Shown: positions 33,331 through 42,532, numbered from the stretch's first letter. The stretch: DNA of 64,000 nucleotides from DASSUW01 sp963730535 (GCA_963730535.1 CAVSRU010000008.1:62001-126000); one strand, 5' to 3'. Notes: a model not told the origin generated them from the sequence alone. Program-made: numbers and translations.

Positions 33331-34984
33331 TCAGGGCGGCATCCGCACGCCCTTGCGGCGCACGCGGAACCAGTGGGCGGCGTACGGCGGCAGGGAGAGC
33401 GTGGCCGGGAGCGGATGCTCGGCGTCGGCGAACAGGTCCACGAGCGCCTCGCCGTCCTCGACCGGCAAGGTGACCTCGGCCTCGCGGCCCGCGAGCTCGT
33501 GCACGGCGACGATCGTCGCGCCGTCCCAGTCGCAGCGGTGGGCGAACACCGACGGCGCGCCGGTCTCGAGCAGCTCGAGCGTCCCGAAGCCGAGCTCCGG
33601 GCACTCGCGGCGGCGGCGTACGAGCCGCTCGAACCAGCTCAGGAGCGAATCGGGATCGCGCCGCTGGGTGGCCACGTTGACGTGCTCGGGGCCGAACTCC
33701 CCGCGCGGGAGCGGCCGCCGCAGGCGGGCCGGGTCGTCCACCGTCGAGAAGCCGCCGTTGGGCTCGGCGGACCACTGCATCGGCGTCCGCACGGCCATGC
33801 GGCCCTCGACCTCGGGGTTGTCCGCCATGCCGATCTCCTCGCCGTAGAAGAGCACCGGCGTCCCGGCCAGCGAGAACGCGAGCGAGTAGACCATGCGGAT
33901 CGCGCGCTGGTCGCCGCCGAGCATGGTCGGCAGCCGGCGGCGGATCCCGCGGCCGTACAGCTGCATCGAGGGGTCGGGACCGAAGCGCGCGAACACCTCC
34001 TGCCGCTCGCTGTCGGAGAGCTTGTCGAGGGTCAGCTCGTCGTGGTTGCGCACGAAGCGCCCGAGCGACGCCTCCTCCGGCAGCTCCGGCATCTCGCGCA
34101 GGGCGCGGGCCAGCGGCTCGGCCTCACCCCGGGCGAGCGCCAGGTACAGCGCCTGGTTGCCGAGGAAGTCAACCGCCATGTGCAGCTCGTCGCCGTCCTC
34201 GTCGCCGAGGAAGGCGCGGACGTCCTTGGCCGGCAGGTTCACCTCGCCGAGCAGCACGGCCTCGCCGTTGCGGCGGTTGAGGTGCCGGCGCAGGTCGCGC
34301 AGCAGCTCGTGCGGGTCGACGATCGCGCCCTCGGGCAGGCCGGTCGGCTCGATCAGGAAGGGCACGGCGTCGACCCGGAAGCCGGACAGCCCCTGGGCCA
34401 GCCAGAACCCCATGACCTGGGCCAGCTCGTCGCGCACCTGCGGGTTCGCGACGTTGAGGTCCGGCTGGTGGGAGTAGAAGCGGTGCAGGTAGTACTGGCC
34501 GGCCTGCTCGTCCCACGCCCAGTTGGACTCCTCCTTGTCGGGGAAGACGACGTCGCCGGGTTTCTCCTCGGGCTTCTCGTCGCTCCACACGTAGAAGCTG
34601 CGGTACGGCGAATCGCGGCTCTGGCGGGCGGCCTGGAACCACGGGTGGCGGTCCGAGGTGTGGTTCATGACGAAGTCGGCGATCACGCGGATCCCGCGGT
34701 CGCGCGCCGTGCGGATCAGCTCCGTGAAGTCGCCGAACGTGCCCATCGCCGGGTCGATCGCGTAGTAGTCGACGATGTCGTAGCCGTCGTCGCGGTTCGG
34801 GCGAGGCGTAGAACGGCATCAGCCACAGGCAGCTGACCCCGATGCCGGCGAGGTAGTCGATCCGCTGGGTCAGCCCGACGAGGTCGCCGCAGCCGTCGCC
34901 GGTCGTGTCATAGAACGTCTCGACGTCGAGGCAGTAGAGGATCGCGTTCTTCCACCAGAGATCGCTCGTGACCTTGACGCTCAT
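33331..34984 (-). pseudogene. GH13 alpha-glucan enzyme (trehalose synthase-like), broken by one inserted base
   Basis: The N-terminal frame (MSVKVTSDLWWKNAILYCLD to LWLMPFYASP) shifts at about 34798 to the frame that reads NRDDGYDIVDYYAID and runs to 33331. Removing one base there gives a normal GH13 barrel of about 550 residues. Catalytic residues are all present: Asp nucleophile in GFRVDAVPF, Glu in LLGEVNL and Asp in VRNHDE. The enzyme would work on maltose/trehalose or related alpha-glucosides. Start ATG overlaps the LLM gene stop by 4 bp (ATGA), showing a common operon. Intact elsewhere, so a sequencing error is quite possible. Confidence 0.8.
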
Positions 34985-35934
34985 GGCAGGCGGGGGAGGA
35001 CGTGCTCCCCGAAGGCGTCGATGAACGGGTCGAGATCCTGCCCCACGTGGTGCAGGGCGAGCGCATCGAAGCCGACCGCGGCGAGCTCCGTGAGCATCTC
35101 GACATGGCGCTCGAGGTCGGCGGAGACGAGCGTGGTCTCGCGCATGTCCTCAGGGCGGACGAAGCGCGCGACCGCGTCGAAGTGCTCGGGCAGCTCGAGG
35201 TCCCAGGGCACCGGCGGCGTGAAGACGTTCGTGCGCCACTGGTCGTGGGCGATCCGCAGCGCCTCGTCCTCGGTCGGCGCCCACGAGAGGTGGACCTGGA
35301 GCACGAGCGGCCCGCGGCCGCCCGCCGAGCGGTAGGCGTCGACCACGCGGCGCAGCTGCTCGACCGGCGCGTTGACCGTCGCCAGGCCGTCCGCCCACGA
35401 CGCCGCCCAGCGGGCGGTCGCCTCGCTCACCGCGGCGCCGAACAGCGGGGGCGGCGTCTCGGGCAGCGTCCACAGGCGGGCGCGGTCGACGACCACGTGC
35501 CCGCGGTGGCTGACCTCCTCGCCGGCGAACAGCGCGCGCATGACGTCGACGCACTCGCGCAGGCGCGCGGTGCGCTCGGGCTTGGACGGCCAGCGGTCGC
35601 CGGTGATGTGCTCGTTCGACGCCTCGCCGGTGCCGAGCGCGATCCACAGGCGGCCGGGGAACATCTCGGCGAGGCTCGCGGCGGCCTGGGCGATGATCGC
35701 GGGGTGGTAGCGCTGGCCGGGGGCGTTGACGACGCCGAACGGCAGGCTCGTGGTCGCCAGCGCCGCTCCCAGGAACGACCACGCGAAGCCGGACTCGCCC
35801 TGGCGCTCGCTCCAGGGCGAGAAGTGGTCGGACGACATGCCGCCGTCGAACCCGGCCTGCTCGGCGCGGGCGATGGCGCGCAGGAGCGCGCTCGGCGGGA
35901 TCTGCTCGTGCGAGCAGTGCAGGGCGACGCGCAT
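34981..35934 (-). CDS. LLM-class flavin-dependent oxidoreductase (317 aa)
   Basis: Luciferase-like TIM barrel, probably of the non-F420 flavinoid group known as TIGR03885. Markers: FDGGMSSDHFSPWSERQGES near residue 28, VNAPGQRYHPAIIAQAAASL, MFPGRLWIALGTGEASNEHI (near 97), and FDALALHHVGQDLDPFIDAF near the end. Cofactor may be F420 or FMN. Leaderless: TAGCAC ends 8 nt before the ATG, and its TAG is the stop codon of the SRPBCC gene. It leads into the GH13 gene by a 4-bp overlap. Confidence 0.88.
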   Translation of the reverse strand: MRVALHCSHEQIPPSALLRAIARAEQAGFDGGMSSDHFSPWSERQGESGFAWSFLGAALATTSLPFGVVNAPGQRYHPAIIAQAAASLAEMFPGRLWIALGTGEASNEHITGDRWPSKPERTARLRECVDVMRALFAGEEVSHRGHVVVDRARLWTLPETPPPLFGAAVSEATARWAASWADGLATVNAPVEQLRRVVDAYRSAGGRGPLVLQVHLSWAPTEDEALRIAHDQWRTNVFTPPVPWDLELPEHFDAVARFVRPEDMRETTLVSADLERHVEMLTELAAVGFDALALHHVGQDLDPFIDAFGEHVLPRLP

Positions 35935-35942
35935 CGGGAGGG

Positions 35943-35948
35943 GTGCTA
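35943..35948 (-). promoter_or_regulatory. -10 box TAGCAC formed with the SRPBCC stop codon
   Basis: TAG at 35946-35948 ends the SRPBCC gene and begins TAGCAC, 8 nt before the LLM ATG. Confidence 0.45.
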
Positions 35949-36392
35949 CCCCGAATGCGGCGCTTCGAGCAGAGCCTTCAGGCGGGGGAAGTCGCGCTTG
36001 ATCGTGGCCTTGACCAGCGGGCGCAGGAGCGGCTCGGCGATGCGGAAGAAGCCGCCCGGCTCGCCGCGCACGTGCTCGGTGAAGCGCGACCGTTCCGCGC
36101 CGAGCGGCTCGACGGTCCGCGTGATGGTCAGCGGGAACGTGCCGCTCTCGCTGGTGAAGGTCACGCGACCCCCGGGCTCGAGCTCGACGACGCGGAACGC
36201 GTTCACCATGTCGCGGCCCAGGAAGCGGGCGTGCTGGTCGTACGTGGAGCCCACTCGCAGCGGCGGCTCGGAGGTCCAGCGGCAGGAGCGCTGGCCGCGC
36301 TGCCAGCGGGGGTTGTTGGGGAACTCGGAGACGAACGCGAAGACCGCGTCGGCGGGACGCTCGATCTCGATCGACGTGGAGGTCTCGACCAT
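35946..36392 (-). CDS. SRPBCC/polyketide-cyclase-like protein (148 aa)
   Basis: START-type hydrophobic-pocket fold: begins VETSTSIEIERPADAVFAFV, then FPNNPRWQRGQRSCRW, central FRVVELEPGGRVTFTSESG and C-terminal helix RIAEPLLRPLVKATIKRDFP, then RLKALLE. These proteins bind hydrophobic ligands or act as cyclase-like enzymes. The precise role is unknown. TAGTAT lies 9 nt before the ATG. First gene of the SRPBCC-LLM-GH13 string. Confidence 0.85.
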   Translation of the reverse strand: MVETSTSIEIERPADAVFAFVSEFPNNPRWQRGQRSCRWTSEPPLRVGSTYDQHARFLGRDMVNAFRVVELEPGGRVTFTSESGTFPLTITRTVEPLGAERSRFTEHVRGEPGGFFRIAEPLLRPLVKATIKRDFPRLKALLEAPHSG

Positions 36393-36458
36393 GGGCGCTC
36401 GATACTAAGTGGACGGCCGCGAGCGGCTCCGCCCCGGCCTTCGGCCAGCCGGCGGCGC

Positions 36459-36663
36459 CGGCGAACGTCAACGGCGGCATTGAGGGGGAGCACGGGAGGG
36501 TGCATAACGTCGACTTCACCTCGCCCGCGCTGGTGAGGTCGACGAAATGCACGCTATAGGAGCACAACGTCGACTTCGCGCGCCGGAGAGCCGTGAGGTC
36601 GACGAAATGCACACAATCGCCGGCTCCCCAGCCTCCCTACCCAGCCGCCGTTGACGTTCGCCG
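36459..36663. repeat. 205-bp nested inverted-repeat element with two internal palindromes
   Basis: Perfect 20-bp inverted ends (36459-36478 and 36644-36663; core GCGAACGTCAACGGCGGC). Inside lie two 53-bp units at an exact 60-bp period: 36500-36552 and 36560-36612. Unit A is nearly self-complementary (GTGCAT..CGTCGAC..CACC / GGTG..GTCGACG..ATGCAC). Unit B keeps the right half exactly and a diverged left half. On the minus strand both spell a short repeated peptide (HFVDLT...KSTLC), which I take to be fortuitous. It looks like a REP- or MITE-like non-coding element. No target duplication seen. Confidence 0.7.
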
Positions 36664-36667
36664 AGGG

Positions 36668-37501
36668 CTACGCAGCGTCGAGCAGCTCGCGAGCATCGGG
36701 CAACGCACCCAAAGCCCGCAGCGCCCGGTCCTCGACCTGCCGTACCTGGTGCGGCTTCACGCCCAGCGCGCGGGCGGTCTCGGTCGGGGTGTGGGGCGCT
36801 TCGCCGCCCAGCCCGTAGCGCAGCTCGAGCACGCGGCGCTCGGTGTGGGGGAGCTGTCCGAGCACGGCATTGAGCCCGTCGCGCTCCGCGCCCGCCAGCG
36901 CCTCCTCCTCCGGCGAGAGGGCGGGGGCGGCGAGCAGGTCTCCGAGGTCCGTCTCGGCGTCCTCGCCGATCGGGGCGTCGAGCGAGGCGGGGCGGCGGCC
37001 GGCGCCGCGCAGGCGCTCGACCTCGTCGATCTCCCACTCGAGCACGGCCGCCAGCTCGGCGTCGCTCGGCGTGCTGCCGAGCGCCCCCGTGAGCCGGCTC
37101 TCGGCGATCTCGATCTTGCGCACCTTGTCGGCGACCGGGATCGGGAGCCTCACGATGCGGCCCTTATCGGCCAGCGCGCGGCCGACCGACTGGCGGATCC
37201 AGAGCGTCGCGTACGTGGAGAAGCGGAAGCCGCGGCGGTAGTCGAACTTCTCGACCGCGCGCACGAGCCCGATCGTGCCCTCCTGGATCAGGTCCTGCAT
37301 CGTCAGGCCGGACTCCTCGCGCTGGAAGCGCTTGGCGATGTGGACGACCAGCCGCAGGTTGGCCTCGATCATGTGGTCCTTGGCGGCGAGGTCGCCGCGC
37401 TCGACGCGGCGGGCGAGCGCCTGCTCCTGGGCGGCCGTCAGCAGCGGCGTTCGGGCGATCCGCCGCAGATACAGGGCCAATCCGTCGTCGTGGGCACTCA
37501 T
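36668..37501 (-). CDS. Sigma-70 family sigma factor, primary-like group (277 aa)
   Basis: Region 1.2/2: LALYLRRIARTPLLTAAQEQ, then NLRLVVHIAKRF, GLTMQDLIQEGTIGLVRAVEKF, FRFSTYATLWIRQSVGRALA, which is the rpoD box and matches group 1/2 factors rather than ECF ones. Region 3 follows, and region 4 is LPHTERRVLELRYGL ... HTPTETARALGVKPHQVRQVEDRALRALG. It lacks region 1.1, so it is more likely a group 2/3 alternative factor than the housekeeping sigma. ATG 37501 is used; GTG 37513 would add four residues. The nested repeat element lies 5 bp downstream and may act as its terminator. Confidence 0.88.
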   Translation of the reverse strand: MSAHDDGLALYLRRIARTPLLTAAQEQALARRVERGDLAAKDHMIEANLRLVVHIAKRFQREESGLTMQDLIQEGTIGLVRAVEKFDYRRGFRFSTYATLWIRQSVGRALADKGRIVRLPIPVADKVRKIEIAESRLTGALGSTPSDAELAAVLEWEIDEVERLRGAGRRPASLDAPIGEDAETDLGDLLAAPALSPEEEALAGAERDGLNAVLGQLPHTERRVLELRYGLGGEAPHTPTETARALGVKPHQVRQVEDRALRALGALPDARELLDAA

Positions 37502-37629
37502 CCGACGAGCCACTTTGGGTCGGGTTCCTCAAGCGATCCTGAACAGACCCTCAAGGACTGCTCAAGCCTTATGCAGCACTGACGCGCGCGCGCCTAGCGT
37601 CGGCGCCAGAACCCATTCAGGAGATGAGC

Positions 37630-38766
37630 ATGGACCGCCTCTGGACCGACGGACCCCCGACCCGAACGTACACCCCTGCACCGCCGCGCGATGACCGCGC
37701 GGCCGCGCCCCTGCGCGAGGACCCACCGCCGCCGCGCGGGGCCGGGTCCCGCTGGGTCGCGGCGCTCGGCGGGGGCGCGGTGTCCGCCGTCCTCGTCAGC
37801 GCGGTGCTCCTCGGGACCGGCCTGGTGGGCGATGAGCAGGCTCCCGCCACGGCGACGACGCCGACCGCCACGGTGGCCGCCGGCGGGTCCGACAGCGACC
37901 TCGTGCGCAGCGTCTACGCCGCCGCCAGCCCGAGCGTGGTGTCGGTGCGCACCGGCAGCGGCTCCGGCACCGGGTTCCTCGTCGAGAGCGACGGGACGAT
38001 CGTCACCAACGCCCACGTCGTCGGCGACGCCACCCAGGTTCAGGTCCGGTTCAAGGACGACGGCCCGCTCGTCGACGCCGAGGTCCTGGGCGTCGACGCG
38101 TCCACCGACCTCGCCGCCCTCAAGGTCGACGCGAGCGCAGCCGAGGGCGTGCGGCCGCTCAAGCTGGCCGACTCGGGCGACGTCCAGGTCGGCAACGCCG
38201 CGGTGGCCATCGGCTACCCGCTGGGCCTCGACCGCACGGCCACGGCGGGCATCGTGTCCGGCCTCGAGCGCCAGATCCAGGCGCCCAACGGCTTCTCGAT
38301 CGACAAGGTCATCCAGACCGACGCCCCGATCAACCCGGGCAACTCGGGTGGCCCGCTCCTGAACGCCAGCGGCGAGGTCATCGGCGTCAACTCACAGATC
38401 GCCACGGCGGGCGGGAGCGGCGGCAGCGTCGGCATCGGCTTCGCGGTGCCCGCCAACACGGTCAAGGAGGTGCTGCCCGACCTCAAGCGGGGCTCGGCAC
38501 CCGACCGTCCCTTCCTAGGGCTGAGCACCAGCGCCGCGCCCGGCGGCGGCGCTCAGGTCCAGCAGGCGACGGCGGGCGGCCCGGCTCAGAAGGCCGGCCT
38601 CGAGGCCGGCGACATCGTCACCCGCGTGGACGGCGAGGCGGTGCAGGACCCGGAGGACGTCGCGACGGCGATCGAGGACGACGCGCCCGGCGACGAGATC
38701 GACGTCACGGTCCGGCGCGGCGGCGACGAGCGCACGGTCACCGTCACGCTGGGGGAGCGGCCCTGA
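37630..38766 (+). CDS. HtrA/DegP-like membrane-anchored serine protease with PDZ domain (378 aa)
   Basis: Cytoplasmic Pro-rich head (residues 1-40), a single membrane helix (42-64), then an S1C protease domain: H129 (VTNAHVV), D160 (STDLAALKV), S239 (NPGNSGGPL). A C-terminal PDZ domain (about 288-372: GLSTSAAPGGGAQVQQATAGG, DIVTRVDGEAVQDPEDVATA). Envelope-quality-control protease. ATG 37630 is preferred over ATG 37624 because AGGAG at 37619-37623 then has a 6-nt spacing. A TAGCGT -10-like box lies at 37595-37600. Confidence 0.93.
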   Translation: MDRLWTDGPPTRTYTPAPPRDDRAAAPLREDPPPPRGAGSRWVAALGGGAVSAVLVSAVLLGTGLVGDEQAPATATTPTATVAAGGSDSDLVRSVYAAASPSVVSVRTGSGSGTGFLVESDGTIVTNAHVVGDATQVQVRFKDDGPLVDAEVLGVDASTDLAALKVDASAAEGVRPLKLADSGDVQVGNAAVAIGYPLGLDRTATAGIVSGLERQIQAPNGFSIDKVIQTDAPINPGNSGGPLLNASGEVIGVNSQIATAGGSGGSVGIGFAVPANTVKEVLPDLKRGSAPDRPFLGLSTSAAPGGGAQVQQATAGGPAQKAGLEAGDIVTRVDGEAVQDPEDVATAIEDDAPGDEIDVTVRRGGDERTVTVTLGERP

Positions 38767-38824
38767 GCCAATTCTCGGGTTCCGCTTACCTTGCCTTAGT
38801 GTTGGCCCGCTTGACTGCCGCGGC

Positions 38825-39043
38825 ATGGGGAGTTTCGCATCGCGGTCGGCGTTCGTCGCGGCAGTCGGCGTCGGCGTCGGCATGGTCGGCGTCTCCCTCA
38901 ACGGGCTCATCGGCGTCGACACCGAGCTCCAGCGCTCGGTGGCGGCGGCGCAGCGGCAGGTGATCGAGGAGCGCACGCTGAACGTCTCCTCGCCGCGCCC
39001 GCACCCGGTCTGCCCAGCGGTCACGCGCGACGACCGCGTCTAG
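38825..39043 (+). CDS. Small membrane or exported protein (72 aa)
   Basis: One hydrophobic segment (FVAAVGVGVGMVGVSLNGLI), then VDTELQRSVAAAQRQVIEER and a Pro/His-rich tail (SSPRPHPVCPAV). Strong third-base GC supports coding. Family not recognised. Its TAG stop is the start of the TAGTCT box of the next gene, so it lies in a chain of overlapping expression units. Confidence 0.65.
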   Translation: MGSFASRSAFVAAVGVGVGMVGVSLNGLIGVDTELQRSVAAAQRQVIEERTLNVSSPRPHPVCPAVTRDDRV

Positions 39044-39046
39044 TCT
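39041..39046 (+). promoter_or_regulatory. -10 box TAGTCT formed with an upstream stop codon
   Basis: Stop TAG (39041-39043) plus TCT, 7 nt before GTG 39054. Leaderless geometry. Confidence 0.5.
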
Positions 39047-39053
39047 CTCGCCG

Positions 39054-40496
39054 GTGGGCGAGGCGTTTCCGGCACCGGTCGCGGCCGCGCTGGTCTTCGT
39101 GGCCTCGGGCGCGGTGCTCGTGCTCGAGATCCTCGGCATCCGCCTGCTCGCGCCGTACGTCGGCCTGACGCTGGAGACCACGACGGCGATCATCGGCACG
39201 GTGCTGGCCGGCATCGCGGCCGGCGCCGCGCTCGGCGGGCGCGCCGCCGATCGGTTCGACCCGCGGCGACTGCTCGCGCTGCTGCTGACCGGCGGCGGCG
39301 CGCTGGCGATCGCCACCGTGCCGATGGCGCGCGGCCTCGGCTCCGCGTTCGAGGGCGAGGGCGATCCCGCCGCGGTGCTGATCGCCCTCTTCGCCCTCTT
39401 CCCGCCCGCCGCCGTGCTCAGCGCCGTCACGCCGACGGTCGCCCGCGTGCAGCTGCGCGACCTCGCCACGACCGGCGCGGTCGTCGGGCGCCTGTCGGCG
39501 TGGGCGACGGCCGGCGCCCTGCTCGGCACGTTCGCCACCGGCTTCGTGCTCGTGCCGCTGCTCGCCACCGACGTGGCGGTGCTCGTCGTCGGGGCCGTGC
39601 TGCTCGTCCTCGGCGCCGCGGTGGCCGTGCGCGGCGGCGGTCCGCGCGGACTCGTGGTGGCGCTCGTCGCCGGGTCGGTGGCCGTCGGCGCAGCCAGCGT
39701 CGCCGCCGGCTCGCCGTGCGACGCCGAGACCACCTACCACTGCGCCAACGTGGTCACCGATCCGGGGCGCTCGTCCGGCCGCGTGCTCGTGCTCGAGGAG
39801 CTGCGCCACTCCTACGTCGACCTCGCCGACCCTCGCCACCTCGAGTTCGACTACGTGCGCTGGATCGGCGACGCGATCGACGCCGTGCCGGCCGGACCGC
39901 TCGAGGCGGTGTTCCTCGGGGGCGGCGGCTTCACGCTGCCGCGCTACCTGTCTGCCACGCGGCCCGGCTCGCGCTCGCGGGTGCTCGAGGTGGACGGCGA
40001 CCTCGTGGACCTGGCCCGCGAGCGGCTGGCACTGCGCACCGGGCCCGCGCTGCGCGTGCGCGTGGGCGACGCGCGGGTGACGCTGCGCGACGAGCCGGAC
40101 GGCTCGGCCGACGTCGTGGTGGGCGACGCGTTCGGCGGGCGCTCGATCCCGTGGCACCTGGCCACGACCGAGTTCGCCCGCGACATCCGGCGCGTGCTGC
40201 GCCCCGGCGGCCTCTACGCCCTCAACGTCATCGACCACGCGCCGCTCAGCCTCATGCGCGCCGAGGCCGCCACGCTGCTCGAGGTGTTCGACGACGTCCG
40301 CCTCGTCACCCACGCCGAGCCGGGCGGCAACTTCGTCTTCCTCGCCTCCTCGTCCCCGCTGGCCGGCGACGTGCGCTCGACCGCCCGCGGCGCCCGCACG
40401 CTCGACCGCCCCGCCGTCGAGGCGCTGGCGGGGGACGCCGCACCGCTGCGCGACGAGGACGCTCCCGCCGATCAGCTCCTCACGCCGCGCGCATGA
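39054..40496 (+). CDS. Membrane-fused spermidine-synthase-like methyltransferase-fold protein (480 aa)
   Basis: N-terminal 215 residues form about seven helices (VAAALVFVASGAVLVLEILG, ETTTAIIGTVLAGIAAGAAL, and so on) as in the MFS-like speE fusion proteins. The C-terminal domain is Rossmann-like: EAVFLGGGGFTLPRYLS (binding loop), VLEVDGDLVDLAR (acidic strand end), VVVGDAFGGRSIPWHLATTE and VLRPGGLYALNVID. Aminopropyl-transferase activity is not certain, since several residues of true SpeE are not evident. Leaderless by TAGTCT. It overlaps the next gene by ATGA. Confidence 0.88.
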   Translation: MGEAFPAPVAAALVFVASGAVLVLEILGIRLLAPYVGLTLETTTAIIGTVLAGIAAGAALGGRAADRFDPRRLLALLLTGGGALAIATVPMARGLGSAFEGEGDPAAVLIALFALFPPAAVLSAVTPTVARVQLRDLATTGAVVGRLSAWATAGALLGTFATGFVLVPLLATDVAVLVVGAVLLVLGAAVAVRGGGPRGLVVALVAGSVAVGAASVAAGSPCDAETTYHCANVVTDPGRSSGRVLVLEELRHSYVDLADPRHLEFDYVRWIGDAIDAVPAGPLEAVFLGGGGFTLPRYLSATRPGSRSRVLEVDGDLVDLARERLALRTGPALRVRVGDARVTLRDEPDGSADVVVGDAFGGRSIPWHLATTEFARDIRRVLRPGGLYALNVIDHAPLSLMRAEAATLLEVFDDVRLVTHAEPGGNFVFLASSSPLAGDVRSTARGARTLDRPAVEALAGDAAPLRDEDAPADQLLTPRA

Positions 40497-41514
40497 CGCC
40501 GAGTCCCGAGGAGGTGCGGCGCATCACCGCCGTCGCAGGCGCCGGCGGTGCGCAACCTCCAGATCACGGAGTGCTACTGGCGCCTTGCGGCGGCCATGGC
40601 CGAGCGTGCGCCTGGTGGAGCGAACTGGTGCACGTTCGCCACGTGGGCGTCCCGCCAGGCGGGGCGCACGATCCGGGGCGAGGACACCTTGGAGCACCTG
40701 CGGGCTGAGCTCGGCCGCGACGCCGAGCTGCTGCACCCGATCGCGTCGCTGTGGCGCGATGCTCCTGCGCCACGGCCTCCTCGACCGCACGAGCCGCCTG
40801 GGCCGGATCACGGCCGCGCTGCACACCCCGTTCGACGCCATCGAGCTGGCCAGCGACGCCGTCGCGCGCGGCAACCTGAAGGTGTTCGAGGAGATCGGCC
40901 TCGAGTTCGCGCGCTACCTGCACGCGCCGGACTTCGACGCGTTCGCCGCCGCGCTTCCGGCGCCGCTGCGGCAGCCGTTCACCCACTACGAGCAGGCTCT
41001 CCGAACGGACGACCCGAAGGCGCGGACCGAGCTGTGCCTGCTCGCGAACCTCGAGATCGGCCTGCACGAGCAGACGCGGCTCCAGCCCGAGATCCTCGAG
41101 GCGCTCGACGCGGCCACGAGCTCGGCTGGGCCCCTCTGGCGCCGGATCCTCGGCTGGCCGCTGCAGCGCAAGCTCAGCCGCCTGAGCCGCGAGGTCATCA
41201 CGCGCAGCCTCATGGTCCTCACCTTGCCGGGGACCGTGCTCGCGCTCGGGCGCCACCTCGACGCTCCCTATCCCGAGGCGCTCGTGGCCCTCTCGAGCCC
41301 CGAGCTCGAGCGGCTGCTCGCCCGCTTCGAGCCGGTGCCGCCGGCGCTGGACGACTGCGGCGCGCGCGACTGGTCCGAGCTCAACCAGCGGATGCACTAC
41401 ATCGTGCACCTGTTCCGGGCGTTCCACGAGCGCGCCGACCTGGCGTCGCCGCCGTTCACGCCGGAACAGGTGGAGCGCCTGCGCTCCGGGCGGGTTCCCG
41501 ACGGAGTGCTCTAG
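40493..41514 (+). pseudogene. Uncharacterised conserved protein gene with two apparent +1 frameshifts
   Basis: Starts as ATG overlapping the preceding stop by 4 bp (ATGA): MTPSPEEVRRITAVAGA. Reading then moves to a frame with VRNLQITECYWRLAAAMAER and NWCTFATWASRQAGRTIRGED (about 40548-40750), then to a third frame from MLLRHGLLDRTSRLGRITAA (about 40760) to the stop at 41514. Together they make one helical protein of roughly 335 residues with blocks typical of a broad but unnamed bacterial family. One extra base near 40540 and one near 40755 explain everything. Decayed gene or sequence errors. Confidence 0.6.
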
Positions 41515-42532
41515 GGAACTCCACCTCGGCGAGCAGGCCGCCGCCAGTGCGCGTGCGCAGCCGCAGGTCGGCGCCGTGGGCGTCGGCCACCGCGCGAACG
41601 ATCGACAACCCGAGGCCGGCGCCCGGCCCGTCGGAGTCGCGATGCAGGCGCTCGAACGGCTCGGCGAGCCGGCGGACGTCGCCCGGGCTGATGATCCGCC
41701 CGGTGTTCTCCACCCGGACGAGGCCGGCGCGCGTGGTGACCTGCACCTGCCCGCCCGGCTCGTTGTGGCGCACGGCGTTCTCGACCAGGTTCGCGACCAG
41801 CCGCTCGACCAGCGGGCGATCGGCGGTCAGCGGCGCCGGCTCGGCGTCGACCCGCAGCTCGATCCCGCGGACGGCGGCCTCGGCGGCGGAGAGCGACGCT
41901 GCCGCGTGCGCGGCGCGGGCGAGGTCGACCCGCTCGCGGCGCGGGACCGCCTGCTGGCTGCGCGCGAGCACCATCAGCGAGTCGAGCAGTGCCTGCGTGC
42001 GGTCGGCCGCTTCGAGCACCACCTCGCCCATGCGTCGCAGCTCGGCGGCGTCGGCGTCCGGGTCGGCGAGGGCGACTTCGACCTCGGCGCGGATGACCGT
42101 CAGCGGGGTCCGCAGCTCGTGGCTGGCGTTGGCCACGAAGCGTCGCTGGCCGTCGAAGGCGGCGGCGAGGCGGTCGAGCATCCGATCGACGGTGTCCGCC
42201 AGCTCGCGCAGCTCGTCCTCGGGCCCGGGCATGTGGATGCGCTCGTCCATGCGCTCCTGGGTGACGCGGTGGGCGAGCCCGGTCACCCGCCGGAGCGGAG
42301 CCAGCGCGCGGCCCGCGGCGAGGTAGCCGAGCACGGCGGCGACGATCAGCGTGCCGCCGAGCGCGAGCATGAGCTGGGCGTCGAGCTGCGCGAGCGCCGA
42401 GTCGGCGTAGCTGGGCGGGAGCGTCCGGCCCACCTGGCGGTGCACGATCCAGGAGCTGACGCCGAGCAGCAGCGCGCCACAGCCGCCGAACAGGAGCGTG
42501 TAGAGGAGGGTGAGACGCAGCCGGAGGGTCAC
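41456..42532 (-). CDS. Sensor histidine kinase (358 aa)
   Basis: Two membrane helices (residues 5-30 and about 53-76) enclose a short periplasmic loop; a HAMP domain (80-130) leads to the H-box FVANASHELRTPLTVIRAEV with H138 as the phosphorylation site. Catalytic blocks: LVENAVRHNEPGGQ (N), VENTGRIISPGD (G1) and GAGLGLSIVRAVADAHG (G2). The loop is short, so the signal is probably sensed in or at the membrane. GTG start overlaps the response-regulator stop by 4 bp (GTGA). Its C-terminus overlaps the convergent uncharacterised pseudogene by 59 bp. Confidence 0.93.
   Translation of the reverse strand: MTLRLRLTLLYTLLFGGCGALLLGVSSWIVHRQVGRTLPPSYADSALAQLDAQLMLALGGTLIVAAVLGYLAAGRALAPLRRVTGLAHRVTQERMDERIHMPGPEDELRELADTVDRMLDRLAAAFDGQRRFVANASHELRTPLTVIRAEVEVALADPDADAAELRRMGEVVLEAADRTQALLDSLMVLARSQQAVPRRERVDLARAAHAAASLSAAEAAVRGIELRVDAEPAPLTADRPLVERLVANLVENAVRHNEPGGQVQVTTRAGLVRVENTGRIISPGDVRRLAEPFERLHRDSDGPGAGLGLSIVRAVADAHGADLRLRTRTGGGLLAEVEFPRALRREPARSAGAPPVPA

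Noticed and set aside
29944..34836. Two long plus-strand open frames (873 and 715 codons)
   Set aside because: Antisense to the M14 peptidase and GH13 genes; Val/Arg/Asp/His-rich translation without motifs.
36500..36612. CRISPR array of two 53-bp repeats
   Set aside because: Only two units, each internally palindromic, 7 bp between them and no spacers or cas genes.
36413..36612. Repetitive peptide gene (HFVDLT...KSTLC) on the minus strand
   Set aside because: The peptide repetition is a by-product of the DNA palindromes; there is no promoter and no ribosome site, and the frame is bounded by the inverted repeats.
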